Below are positions 45,136-54,016 of a stretch of 64,000 bases of DNA, piece after piece. The translations under genes were made by a program, and so were the position numbers. Below the pieces are notes generated by a model that was not told the DNA's origin, ran no database searches, and saw only the letters and a list, made by a program, of their open reading frames with translations. Numbering within the stretch: the first letter of the stretch is position 1; every line of letters begins with the position of its first letter. The DNA is from CBDCUC01 sp965222485 (GTDB lineage: Bacteria; Pseudomonadota; Alphaproteobacteria; Rhizobiales; Hyphomicrobiaceae): contig CBDCUC010000039.1 in assembly GCA_965222485.1 (NCBI GenBank), forward strand, positions 124,001 to 188,000, written 5' to 3'.

Positions 45136-45570
45136 CTATGCTTGCGCAAGCCTGCCCGAGCGTGAGACGCTGAACAAGCGGTCCTGATCGCGCAAAATAA
45201 ACAACGCGAGACACGCTCCTAGTGCGGGCCAGGCGGCAAATAGAAGCAGATTTGAACCCTCATAAGGTTGCAAATATTGCTGCCAAGTCGAAAACGTCGA
45301 AACAGCATGCATGGCGAGCACGGCACCATAGGTCCAAGTACGCGCCCAGCCGAGCACAAATGCGACGATGATCGCAAGCTGCACCACACCCGCTAGCAAT
45401 ATGAACGGCTGTTGTAATTCACCTGCCCAGTAGAAGGTCGAGATAACGCTGGCGGCGTGGTCAGGCCGCAAGAGTTTATCGAATGCCCATGGCGCCATCA
45501 GGAGTGCGATGCTTATGCGCAGGGCCAGCATTGATATCTGCAGGTTTCTGTCTGTGGATGTGTTGGTCAT
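45136..45570 (-). CDS. DoxX-like membrane protein
   Basis: This 144-residue protein has four TM helices (about 15-33, 55-73, 80-98 and 108-126). The early block ALRISIALLMAPWAFDKLLRP resembles the DoxX family's N-terminal helix. DoxX-like proteins are linked to quinone or thiosulphate oxidation in some organisms, but most are uncharacterised. It lies downstream of the methyltransferase gene on the same strand with a 64-base gap, probably in the same operon. Confidence 0.75.
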   Translation of the reverse strand: MTNTSTDRNLQISMLALRISIALLMAPWAFDKLLRPDHAASVISTFYWAGELQQPFILLAGVVQLAIIVAFVLGWARTWTYGAVLAMHAVSTFSTWQQYLQPYEGSNLLLFAAWPALGACLALFILRDQDRLFSVSRSGRLAQA

Positions 45571-45634
45571 TGGTTTTCTCCTTATAGAGGGTTTGATGTG
45601 CCAAAGCCGTAAAAGACGGCGGCTCGGTTCTGGT

Positions 45635-46462
45635 TCATTTTTTGGTAATGACGACTTCGAGATATTTGCTTGGAACGCTCATCGTACCGTCTGGCGCAAC
45701 GTTCATGGACTCGACCAAGGCGACGAGATCGGTATGCAGCGCTTGTTGTTTTTGTGCATCCAGACTGTCGAAGGCTTTTTGCAGCGGACCGTAGATCGTG
45801 CGCCAGACGTCAACCCAGTGTTCTGCGGAGCGATAGCACAGCGTGTAATGGCGTTCCGTCACTGCAATATCATCGGCGTTGGGGAACAAATCTTCTATCC
45901 GCTCACGCGTGCCCCAAAGTGCGGGTGACTTCAGACCGGGCGCGGGTGGCACGTAGCTGCCGAGCAACTTGAACAATTCACCAATGAAGCTGTCGGGTGT
46001 CCAATTCGCCATGCCGATCTTGCCTCCGGATCGGCACACGCGCATGAGTTCAGCCGCGACCTGATCCTGGTTCGGCGCAAACATGGCGCCAAACGTGGAG
46101 GTCACTGCATCGAATGCGTTATGTGCAAATGGAAGTGCCTCCGCATCGGCATTTTTGAACGTCATCGGCAGTCGCTCAGCCGTAGCGCGCTCGCGCCCAC
46201 GCTCGAGCAGATCCTGGACATAGTCAGTTGAAGTAACTTCGCAGTAGCGACGTGCAGCAGCCAACGAGCAATTCCCGTTGCCCGCGGCAACGTCGAGAAC
46301 GCTCTGGCCAGCGCGTAGATCCATTGCCTCGCATAAGTTCTCTCCGACGATTTGCAGCGTGACGCCGACGACAGAGTAATCGCCCGCCGACCATGCGGCT
46401 TTCTGCTTGGTCTTAACCGCTTGAAACGACGGAACGGCCGGTGTGTCGATGGTCTTAAGCAT
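45635..46462 (-). CDS. SAM-dependent class I methyltransferase
   Basis: This 275-residue cytoplasmic enzyme has motif I VLDVAAGNGNCSLAAAR (about 55-70), an acidic ribose-binding residue in VTSTDYV, motif with NADAEALPF (about 105) and the post-I region GGKIGMANW. The fold is UbiE/COQ5-like (methyltransf_11). The substrate is unknown. The ATG at 46462 is preferred; a longer frame to 46642 would overlap the divergent regulator. The shared upstream region carries the 11-bp-spaced repeats. Confidence 0.87.
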   Translation of the reverse strand: MLKTIDTPAVPSFQAVKTKQKAAWSAGDYSVVGVTLQIVGENLCEAMDLRAGQSVLDVAAGNGNCSLAAARRYCEVTSTDYVQDLLERGRERATAERLPMTFKNADAEALPFAHNAFDAVTSTFGAMFAPNQDQVAAELMRVCRSGGKIGMANWTPDSFIGELFKLLGSYVPPAPGLKSPALWGTRERIEDLFPNADDIAVTERHYTLCYRSAEHWVDVWRTIYGPLQKAFDSLDAQKQQALHTDLVALVESMNVAPDGTMSVPSKYLEVVITKK

Positions 46463-46538
46463 CTTCAGTCTCCATTTTCGTGCGACGCCCCATGGCGGCG
46501 CTTCCACTTTGGATTTAGTCCGCTGTGGCCTGCAGGAC

Positions 46539-46577
46539 TTGGAGGACGCCTGGAGAATTCCTGGAGATTTGTTGGAT
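46539..46577. promoter_or_regulatory. Four hexamers at 11-bp spacing in a divergent promoter region
   Basis: TTGGAG (46539), CTGGAG (46550), CTGGAG (46561) and TTGGAt (46572) occur at exactly 11-base intervals. Tandem 11-bp direct repeats are the typical binding arrangement of winged-helix regulators of the OmpR/PhoB fold. The adjacent gene encodes such a DNA-binding domain, so autoregulation and control of the divergent methyltransferase/DoxX genes is a good inference. Confidence 0.55.
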
Positions 46578-46633
46578 TTGCTGGTTCGTTCAGATAGTCT
46601 GGCGCCCCAGGACTCCGGTGACTGCGGTGCGAA

Positions 46634-48169
46634 ATGATTCACAAGTTCGGCGACTGCGAACTCGACATTGAGCGGCGAGAGTTGCGCCGTGCTGGCTCGC
46701 CTATCGACCTTGAGCCGCAGGTGTTTGATTTGCTGGCCTACCTGGTTGCCAACCCCAACCGGCTGGTCACGAAGGACGAGTTAAACGGCGCCATATGGAA
46801 CGGGCGAGCAGTCTCCGATTCGGCGCTTTCAAGCCGGATCAAGTCTGCGCGCCACGCGGTCGGCGATGACGGCAAGTCGCAATCGTTAATTCGTACGGTC
46901 CACGGGCGCGGCTTCCGCTTTGTCGGGACGGCGCGTGCAGGAGACGATGACGCAGGTCCGTCCGTTGGTGCACGCGAAAAACCGGTGATCGCAGCCTTGC
47001 CGTTCGAGAACCTGTCTGGTGATACAAGCCAGGACTACTTCGCTGACGGCGTCACTACGGACATTATTGCCCAACTGTCCAAACACCGTTGGCTCAGCGT
47101 GCTCGCCCGCAATGCGACTGCGCGTTTTGCGGGTGGGACGCACGGCCTCGCTGACATCGCACAGGCAACAGGGGCGCATTACGTCGTCGAAGGCAGTGTA
47201 CGTTGCGCCGGCGGACGCGTCCGGGTTGGCGTGCAGCTCATCGACGCTGTCACGGCCAACTGCATCTGGTCAGAACAATATGACCGTCAGTCCGAGGACA
47301 TTTTCGAGATACAGGATGACATTACGCAAACGATTTGTGCGCGTATCGAGCCTGAGATCGGCTATGAGGAGCGGCGAAAGATCGTAACCGCGGGATCGCG
47401 GAATCTGCGCGCTTGGGAGTACTTTCATCTCGGCGTCGCGCACTTTTTCAAGTTCACCGGTCCTGATAATCTGAAGGCTCAAGAGTGCCTGCAAAAATCC
47501 CGCGAACTGGATCCAAGCTTCGGGGATGCCCACGCCTGGTGGGCCTACGCGGTGGTGCTGGGTACGGTCTACTGGGACACGGAGCCCTCTGCGCAATGCC
47601 TGGACAACGCGCTTGAGGCCACGGCCCGCGCACTCGACAGCGACGAACGCAACGCCGTCTTCTTTGCTCTCAAGGCGCGCGTTCAGCTCGCGCGCGGCGA
47701 GTACGAAAGCGCCATTGAGGGCAACCGCATCGCCATCGATCTCAATCCCTCATTCGCGGCTGCGCATTGTGGACTGGCCGATTCGCTCACCTATCTTGGT
47801 CGCTATGATGAAGCGATTGAACGCTTCGAGAAAGCGATCGCGCTCAGCACCAACGATCCTCAGCGCTGGGCCTTTTACACTTACGGTGCACTCGCCTTGA
47901 TTTTCACTGGAGATTTTGAGCGGGCCATAGAGTGGGCCAACCAGGCAATGGAGATTCCGAACCGGCAGTATTGGACACTGGCGCATAAAGCGGTTGCGCT
48001 GGCGTTACTGGACAGGTCGGATGAGGCGCACAGAGTGTTCGCGCTCGCCCTCACGGAGCAACCGGCCCTCTCGATCCCCTTTGCCCGCAAGAAGCTCTAC
48101 TATCTCAAACGACCCGAGCAGCTGGAGCGCTATCTGAAGGGATTGTCTCTTGCCGGCGCAAGTTCCTGA
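46634..48169 (+). CDS. Winged-helix transcriptional regulator with TolB-like and TPR domains
   Basis: This is a 511-residue regulator. Residues about 1-98 form an OmpR/CadC-type winged helix ending IRTVHGRGFRFVG. Residues about 115-225 are a TolB-like/adenylate-cyclase-associated domain (IAALPFENLSGDTSQDYFADGVTTDI). About 260-490 contains several tetratricopeptide repeats (AAHCGLADSLTYLGRYDEAIERFEKA, in parts). No TM helix is seen, unlike CadC, so it is probably cytoplasmic. It is divergent from the methyltransferase gene and likely controls it. The ligand or partner is unknown. Confidence 0.88.
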   Translation: MIHKFGDCELDIERRELRRAGSPIDLEPQVFDLLAYLVANPNRLVTKDELNGAIWNGRAVSDSALSSRIKSARHAVGDDGKSQSLIRTVHGRGFRFVGTARAGDDDAGPSVGAREKPVIAALPFENLSGDTSQDYFADGVTTDIIAQLSKHRWLSVLARNATARFAGGTHGLADIAQATGAHYVVEGSVRCAGGRVRVGVQLIDAVTANCIWSEQYDRQSEDIFEIQDDITQTICARIEPEIGYEERRKIVTAGSRNLRAWEYFHLGVAHFFKFTGPDNLKAQECLQKSRELDPSFGDAHAWWAYAVVLGTVYWDTEPSAQCLDNALEATARALDSDERNAVFFALKARVQLARGEYESAIEGNRIAIDLNPSFAAAHCGLADSLTYLGRYDEAIERFEKAIALSTNDPQRWAFYTYGALALIFTGDFERAIEWANQAMEIPNRQYWTLAHKAVALALLDRSDEAHRVFALALTEQPALSIPFARKKLYYLKRPEQLERYLKGLSLAGASS

Positions 48170-48550
48170 TCGGCTGCTTCGGGTCAAGAGCGCAACTCGT
48201 GACCTCCTCGACAATTGTCCGCATGAATCTGTCCCGGGCTTAATGGGAACGCTTCGCGAGGCATTTCTGATTTTCCGCGACTGCGACGGCGCCGTTCACC
48301 TGCTGCCCGCGGCTATTCCTCACTTGCGTTCGGGCCCACGAGTCCGCCGATCGCGACGCCTCCGGCTACCGCGACGGCGGGAGGTATCCACGCGTACCGC
48401 TAATTGGCGGCTAGCACCCCAGGGAGCAAGGCGACCCGGCGCGTTGCGCCGCCCCCTCGGAGCGTGCCGGGCGCAGCCCGAACAGCACGCGTGAGACAAA
48501 ATATTTTAGCAAGGCGACCGACCCGGCCCGGCGTGTTCACGTGCGAGAGC
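48170..48550. other. Intergenic region with structured repeat copy A
   Basis: These 380 bases between the regulator gene and the convergent tadD gene contain repeat copy A (48346-48510) and, just after it, a short sequence similar to part of the repeat (near 48509-48535). No gene is supported. Confidence 0.7.
48346..48510 (+). repeat. Structured interspersed repeat, copy A
   Basis: This is the inverted partner of the block at 44830-44995. Hairpin 1 is cggcgc (48437-48442), loop gtt, gcgccg (48446-48451). The two-tier hairpin has outer arms gcgtgc/gcacgc (48462-48467/48485-48490) and inner arms cgggc/gcccg (48468-48472/48476-48480). The same positions pair in copy B with different bases. It lies about 175 bases after the regulator stop in the sense direction. 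Confidence 0.75.
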
Positions 48551-49534
48551 TTACTTCACCGCGCCTTTAAGTCCGGACGTTTCTACAGCCGCCGCAACTT
48601 GCGGAGTCCAAGCGCCTTGGGCAGACGCCGTTTCGGTCGTAGCCGGTTTGAAGTTGGGTGCAGTCCCGCCCTGCGCTGCCACCTGTACCGACGCCTGAGG
48701 CACGTAGGATTTCGGCTCAAGTTTCGTCAGCCGGCGCAAGTAGTCTGCATTGGCTGCAGCCTTTGCAGGTGCCTGGTCGCCAGCCGCAACGTGTTTCGAT
48801 TCAGCGTATTTTCCCTGCAGGCCCAAGATGAGCGCGAGGTTCTGGCGAATGCGTGGCGTGCTGCCGCCCGACTCTGCCGCCTGACGCAACATCTGCTCAC
48901 CCTTTTCCGGCTGGCCCTGCATCGCATAAGCGAGCGCAAGGTTGTTCATTACCGAAGGTTGGTTGTGCGCAAGCGTCAGCGCTTTCTCGTAGAAGGGGAT
49001 CGCTTTTTCGTAGCGGCCCTGCTTGGCATAAACCGTTCCGCGTGCGGAGATCACGCGCCAGTCTGGATTGGCTGGGTCGTCAGCTGCGGCCAAAACCTTT
49101 TGCGCAACAGAGATCTGATTGAGTGCAAGTGCGAGGCGTCCGTACTCGCTCTGCAACTCTCGGTCGCCTGGATGATAGCGCGCTGCTTGCTGCAGAACGG
49201 CAAGCGCCTGCCTTTTGCGGCCCATTGCCTTCAGGTTTTTCGCGTACGAAACGGCTGCCTCGAGATTTTTCGGGTCCTTGCCGTATTTTTCGCCCCAGTA
49301 GGTTGTTGCCGTCGCCAGGTCTGAGCGTGCCGTGTCAACATTCGTTGCGGCTTGGCCCTGCTGCGTCGTTGCTTGCGGCGCGGCAGCCAGGAGGTCGGGT
49401 CCGCCCAGTTCCGATAATTGCGCGCAGCCACCCGCCATTAGAGAGCCAGCCAATACCGCTGTAACGCCGCACCGGCGCGCCAGGTCGCCAAGTGTCAGCC
49501 AGGATGTTTTACCCCGCGCCAGATCGTGCGCCAT
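48551..49534 (-). CDS. tadD: TPR lipoprotein, TadD-like
   Basis: This 327-residue lipoprotein has a lipobox LMAGGC (about residues 32-37) after a basic N-terminus. TPR repeats span about 85-270 (KNLEAAVSYAKNLKAMGRKRQALAVL, NLALAYAMQGQPEKGEQML, in parts). The C-terminus is Ala/Thr/Pro-rich. TadD is the TPR lipoprotein of Tad pilus assembly. The ATG at 49534 follows GGGGA. The gene is convergent with tadC rather than in its operon; an in-frame extension to 49768 is rejected. Confidence 0.85.
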   Translation of the reverse strand: MAHDLARGKTSWLTLGDLARRCGVTAVLAGSLMAGGCAQLSELGGPDLLAAAPQATTQQGQAATNVDTARSDLATATTYWGEKYGKDPKNLEAAVSYAKNLKAMGRKRQALAVLQQAARYHPGDRELQSEYGRLALALNQISVAQKVLAAADDPANPDWRVISARGTVYAKQGRYEKAIPFYEKALTLAHNQPSVMNNLALAYAMQGQPEKGEQMLRQAAESGGSTPRIRQNLALILGLQGKYAESKHVAAGDQAPAKAAANADYLRRLTKLEPKSYVPQASVQVAAQGGTAPNFKPATTETASAQGAWTPQVAAAVETSGLKGAVK

Positions 49535-49955
49535 TTTAAGTCCCCACTTAGGTGTTGCCGCAGCAAACGAATCTCTTTTGTACGTGTCAGTTTCTGGCAC
49601 ACCCGTGAACGAAGCCTTAACCGCTGTGACGCGGCGACCGTCAGGTTCGACTATGGCTCCCCGAAGCCCCCGGAGAGCCGCAAAACGGCCACAGCGACGG
49701 GTATTTGCGTAGGCACATCTAAGACCAATCCAGTGCCGCATTTGTGCTGCAACATAATGAAAAGACATAAGCTTACTGTGCCGGCGGCGCGTACAGGGGG
49801 GTTGCCAATGTTCAGTGGTCAGATACTGTCAGCGCCATGCCATGGGCGTTTCAGATGCAACCGGGGCCGCAGCACGGCATGTCTGAGGTTCGCGCACCGG
49901 CTTGCGGGATCACAGAGTGGACCGATCCAATGAGCGCCCGACAACGGAGCAATAC
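49535..49955. other. Divergent intergenic region between tadD and NlpC/P60 gene
   Basis: About 420 bases with no supported gene. It must contain promoters for the two divergent genes. A short dyad (gtgtcag-ttt-ctggcac, 49583-49599) is seen. Nothing else is definite. Confidence 0.4.
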
Positions 49956-50861
49956 GTGACGACACCGGCCCCGCCCATCTCACAAGCAATGCAGCATTCC
50001 AACGAACACGCCTCCCCCGGACTTGACCCGCGCACAAATGCCTTTCGGCCCGATCTGGCAGCCGAGGATTTACGCGGTCTCGTCGAAGCGCCGCGCTTTG
50101 CGTCCGGCACCGAAGCGCAGGTCGTGCGCGCATCCGTTCCCGTGCGGGCACAACCTGACGGGGCCTGCGGACTGGTCACAGAAATGCAATTCGGCGAGCG
50201 TGTGGATATTTTTGACGAGAACGACGGCTGGGCTTGGGTGCAGTCACGTCGCGACAAATATGTCGGCTACGTGCCTACGCGAGCACTGTCAAAAAAACTG
50301 CAGGAGCCAACGCATCGCGTGCGCGCCCTTGGCACGTTCATCTACCCGCAGCCCGACATCAAAACCACACCGCTTACGCATTTGAGCATCAATTCCCTGA
50401 TCACCGCCATTGATATGGTCGAGGATTTTCACCAGTTGGAAAGCGGAGGCTTTATATCCGCACGCCACATCGCGCCGCTAGACCGCCATGCGCGGGACTT
50501 TGTCGAAGTAGCGGAGCGGTTTATCGGTACGCCCTACTTGTGGGGCGGGCGCACAAGGGTTGGCATTGACTGTTCCGGCCTCGTCCAGGTTGCACTCGAG
50601 GCAGCGGGACAAAGCGCGCCGCGCGATACCGACATGCAGCAGGAGGAACTGGGAACCTCCGTGCTTGTACCCGACGATCTGGAAGGGTTGCAGCGTGGTG
50701 ACCTGATTTTCTGGAAGGGCCATGTCGGTATCATGAGCGATGGCATCATGATGGTGCACGCCAACGCTCATCACATGGCTGTAACGGTCGAAACCCTTCC
50801 AGAGGCGGTGGAACGCATCGGCAAGTCTGGCAGCGCCATTGCAGCGATCAAACGCTTCTGA
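49956..50861 (+). CDS. NlpC/P60 family peptidoglycan hydrolase
   Basis: This protein of about 301 residues has two N-terminal bacterial SH3-like domains (about 50-170, with RASVPVRAQPDG and WAWVQSRRDKYVGYVP). The NlpC/P60 papain-like domain (about 180-301) shows the catalytic Cys in GIDCSGLVQVAL, the His in GHVGIM and a following HANAHHMAV. No signal peptide is visible. Start candidates are GTG 49956 (ACGGAG upstream), GTG 49917, TTG 49902 and ATG 49989. The enzyme is expected to cleave cell-wall peptide or related gamma-glutamyl bonds. Confidence 0.88.
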   Translation: MTTPAPPISQAMQHSNEHASPGLDPRTNAFRPDLAAEDLRGLVEAPRFASGTEAQVVRASVPVRAQPDGACGLVTEMQFGERVDIFDENDGWAWVQSRRDKYVGYVPTRALSKKLQEPTHRVRALGTFIYPQPDIKTTPLTHLSINSLITAIDMVEDFHQLESGGFISARHIAPLDRHARDFVEVAERFIGTPYLWGGRTRVGIDCSGLVQVALEAAGQSAPRDTDMQQEELGTSVLVPDDLEGLQRGDLIFWKGHVGIMSDGIMMVHANAHHMAVTVETLPEAVERIGKSGSAIAAIKRF

Positions 50862-50897
50862 CCCGAAACCAGCAATTGGCCGGCCGCAGGAGCGTTC

Positions 50898-51422
50898 TTA
50901 GCGGCGGCGCTTCAATGTTGGCTTGAATTGATAGGGCGCAAACGCGCTAACCTTTGACAGACAGTTGAGTGCAAGGTCGGGTTCGCTTCCATTCATGTTG
51001 ATGCCCGCGTAACGCCGGCGGTGCCAATAGGGCTGCGTATCCAGTTCGCCGTTCTTTCCCATCTTTGGGCGCAACACGGTCGTTTCAACGGCTACCGGAA
51101 GGTGTGTTGCTGCACTTACCCAATGGCGGTGCATGACATTTCCTTCTGCGATACCCGCAGCCAGCGGTTGGAACATGTCAAGCGACTCAATTGGGCAGTC
51201 TTCGAACGCTTCGTTCCCTATAACGATGTCGTAATGTTGGTCGGCGCGCAGCATGAGCTCGAACGGACAAGCGGTTGCAGTGTGTGGTTTCACCCAGACC
51301 TTCCAGTAGTCCGCCGTTTCGTCTTCGCCGACCGTGGCGGCATCGCCAATTGACGGCAGCCAATAACGCAAAGATGCAATCGTAACTTCCAGCCGCGATC
51401 TATAGACGTCATCCGAGTACAT
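50898..51422 (-). CDS. Conserved-looking protein of unknown function
   Basis: This 174-residue protein has no signal peptide or TM helix. It is rich in aromatic and charged residues (YWLPS, ADYWKVWVKPH, QPYWHRRRYAG) and ends in KRRR. I do not recognise a family. The ATG at 51422 is chosen because the segment before it in a longer frame (to 51509) looks unstructured. It converges on the NlpC/P60 gene with a 36-base gap. Confidence 0.6.
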   Translation of the reverse strand: MYSDDVYRSRLEVTIASLRYWLPSIGDAATVGEDETADYWKVWVKPHTATACPFELMLRADQHYDIVIGNEAFEDCPIESLDMFQPLAAGIAEGNVMHRHWVSAATHLPVAVETTVLRPKMGKNGELDTQPYWHRRRYAGINMNGSEPDLALNCLSKVSAFAPYQFKPTLKRRR

Positions 51423-51658
51423 AGTCCGCCATCCCCTGAAGCCCTGGCAGCTAACCCCGGGTCGCAATACCCAAGGGCCCGCTGGCTTATCCTGGCTTGT
51501 CGGCGCCAAGCCAAGATCAGCCTCGGTCTAACGCCCTACCCGGCGACTTTACCGCCACTTTGGCTTAAGAGGAATGCCATTGTTCCGAAGTGGTTGAGGC
51601 AGCCGCCGACGATCAGTGGTCTTGGGCGAAACGGCCCGGTTCAACGCAGAGCCCGGCG

Positions 51659-52303
51659 CTACGTATTTGAAAGTAGCGCCTCGTCCTTTTCCAGCTGCCG
51701 TTTTAGTGCGGCGCGTTCAGAAACCCTTGCGGCATATTCAATGAGAGACGGCTCTTTTGGCAATGTGCCAAAGGCCAGCCCAAATCGGACCTGCCCGCCA
51801 ATCACGACATCAGCAGCGCTGAATTGCTCACCAAGCAGCCAAGGCGATGCCGCGCCAAGCCCTTCCGAGAGCGCCTCCAGCATGCGGTCATAATTGCCCC
51901 AGCCGAGAGTTCCCGGATTGCCACCCTCCCAGCCGAAGGTCTTTTGAAGAACCGCGGGTTCGATACAACTTGGCCCGAAGAATAGCCATGAGAGATACGC
52001 ACCGCGCTTTTTATCACCGACGGACGGTGCCAACCCAGCCTCCGGGAAGGCATCGGCAAGATAACAGCAAATTGCTGCAACCTCGGTGATGATTGCATCG
52101 CCGTGGCGCAATGCGGGCACCTTGCCCTTGGGGTTGATACGCCGATACGCCTCCTGCAAGTGCTCCCCGTTTTTCAGGTCGAGAACATGCACGTTATAAT
52201 CGGTACCAACCTCCTCCAGCATCCAGCGTGCAATGCATGCCCGTGACTGGGGTGCGTGAAATAAAGTGAGATCTTGTCTTTCAATCCCATCCGCCATTGC
52301 CAT
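51659..52303 (-). CDS. Glutathione S-transferase family protein
   Basis: This 214-residue cytoplasmic protein has an N-terminal thioredoxin-like domain (about 10-88). It shows SRACIARWMLEEVG as the active-site helix region, NPKGKVPAL with the cis-Pro and TEVAAICCYLAD following. The C-terminal helical domain has FSAADVVIGG, the N-capping/hydrophobic staple motif. The catalytic Ser/Cys is probably Ser20 in PQSRA. It lies 65 bases downstream of yejF on the same strand and might be co-transcribed. Confidence 0.9.
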   Translation of the reverse strand: MAMADGIERQDLTLFHAPQSRACIARWMLEEVGTDYNVHVLDLKNGEHLQEAYRRINPKGKVPALRHGDAIITEVAAICCYLADAFPEAGLAPSVGDKKRGAYLSWLFFGPSCIEPAVLQKTFGWEGGNPGTLGWGNYDRMLEALSEGLGAASPWLLGEQFSAADVVIGGQVRFGLAFGTLPKEPSLIEYAARVSERAALKRQLEKDEALLSNT

Positions 52304-52368
52304 CTGACACCTCCGGACACAGCGTCGGCATACCGGCGCGACCCCTCATAATGGAGCCGGACAACGCG

Positions 52369-54003
52369 CTACGTTGCGAGTTCCGCCTCGTGCGTAACCT
52401 TCAGATCGAACGCCGCTGCAAGCAGGGCACGCGTATAATCATCCTCTGGCTCTTCGAAAATCTTGCGTGCCGGGCCCTCTTCGACGACCTTGCCGTTTCT
52501 GAGCACAATCACGTAGTTGCACAAGGCGCGCACGACCCTCAGATCATGACTGATAAACAAAAAGGCGAGATCGCGCCGGTCCTGCAACTCCCGTAACAGG
52601 TCGACAATTTGCGCCTGCACACTCATATCGAGTGCACTCGTCGGCTCATCAAGCATCACAAATTTAGGTTCCAAAACCATGGCCCGCGCGACGGCGATGC
52701 GTTGACGTTGGCCACCTGAAAATTCGTGCGGATAGCGATCCTGCGCATCGGGATCGAGCCCGACCTCCTCCAGCGCCATCCCAACCCTGTCGCGGCGCTC
52801 TTCCGCGTCGAGCGATGGCGATTGAATGAGAAGTCCCTCTTCGATGATCTGCCCGACGGACAATCTGGGGCTCAAAGAGCCATAAGGATCTTGAAAAACA
52901 ATTTGCATGTTTTTGCGCAATGGCCGCATTCCAGCGGACGAGAGCCCATCAATCCTCTCGCCCATGTAGACGATCGGTCCTTCCGAAGAAATGAGCCGTA
53001 ACAGCGCAAGCCCCAACGTGGTCTTGCCGCTTCCCGATTCTCCCACGACGCCGACCGTCTGACCTTCACGCACTTTCAGCGTCAGGCCATCGACTGCTTT
53101 TACGTAATCAACTGTTTTGCGAAGAAGTCCCTTCACGATTGGGAACCAGACCTTGAGGTTCTCGGTCTCCACAACCACAGGCGCGTCGTCATTAGGTGCG
53201 GGCGGCTCGCCCTTAGGCTCTGCTGCAAGTAGATGCTGCGTATATTCGTGCTGCGGGTTTTCAAAGACGGCGCCGGTTCTGCCTTCTTCCACAATCAGAC
53301 CGGATTTCATGACGTAAACACGACCCGCCATCTTGCGTACGATACCGAGGTCGTGGGTGATGAGCAGCATGGCCATGCCCATCTCCTTCTGCAGATCGAG
53401 CAGCAATTCCAGGATCTGGGCTTGTATCGTGACATCCAAGGCGGTGGTTGGTTCATCGGCAATCAAAAGATCTGGATTATTGGCAAGAGCCATGGCGATC
53501 ATAACGCGCTGGCGTTGTCCGCCCGATAGCTGATGGGGAAAGGCTTGCAGCCTCTTTTCCGGATCGCGAAGGCCGACTTTGCGCAATAAGTCCAGGACTT
53601 CGCCACGAACCTCCTTGTCATCCAGGCCTCTGTGAATGCGCAGCATCTCTCCAACCTGCTTTTCGATCGTATGTAGCGGGTTGAGCGATGTCATCGGCTC
53701 CTGAAAGATGATGGATATCTTGGCGCCGCGGATGTGACGCATGTCCTCTTCGTTTGCATTGAGAAGGTTCTTTCCTTGGAAGAAAATCTCACCCGTTGGA
53801 TGTGAGGCCGCCGGATAGGGAAGAAGCCGCAGGATAGAGAGTGCGGACACGGTTTTGCCGGAACCGGATTCGCCGACGAGCGCGACCGTCTCGCCTCGTT
53901 TGATGTCGAAAGTGACCCCATCAACAGCACGCGTAACTTGCTGGCCGGCGCGGAATTCCACCGATAGGTTTCTTACCTGGACGAGAGTGTCAGAGCGCTG
54001 CAT
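52369..54003 (-). CDS. yejF: Peptide ABC importer ATPase YejF
   Basis: This 544-residue ATPase has two ABC domains in tandem, each with Walker A GESGSGKT (about residues 40 and 325), signature LSGGQRQRV or FSGGQRQRI and Walker B LLIADEPTTALD or FVMLDEPTSALD. It energises the YejABEF importer for oligopeptides and microcin C-like compounds. It starts 13 bases after yejE and is the last yej gene. Confidence 0.94.
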   Translation of the reverse strand: MQRSDTLVQVRNLSVEFRAGQQVTRAVDGVTFDIKRGETVALVGESGSGKTVSALSILRLLPYPAASHPTGEIFFQGKNLLNANEEDMRHIRGAKISIIFQEPMTSLNPLHTIEKQVGEMLRIHRGLDDKEVRGEVLDLLRKVGLRDPEKRLQAFPHQLSGGQRQRVMIAMALANNPDLLIADEPTTALDVTIQAQILELLLDLQKEMGMAMLLITHDLGIVRKMAGRVYVMKSGLIVEEGRTGAVFENPQHEYTQHLLAAEPKGEPPAPNDDAPVVVETENLKVWFPIVKGLLRKTVDYVKAVDGLTLKVREGQTVGVVGESGSGKTTLGLALLRLISSEGPIVYMGERIDGLSSAGMRPLRKNMQIVFQDPYGSLSPRLSVGQIIEEGLLIQSPSLDAEERRDRVGMALEEVGLDPDAQDRYPHEFSGGQRQRIAVARAMVLEPKFVMLDEPTSALDMSVQAQIVDLLRELQDRRDLAFLFISHDLRVVRALCNYVIVLRNGKVVEEGPARKIFEEPEDDYTRALLAAAFDLKVTHEAELAT

Positions 54004-54016
54004 GTCTTGTGATCCC

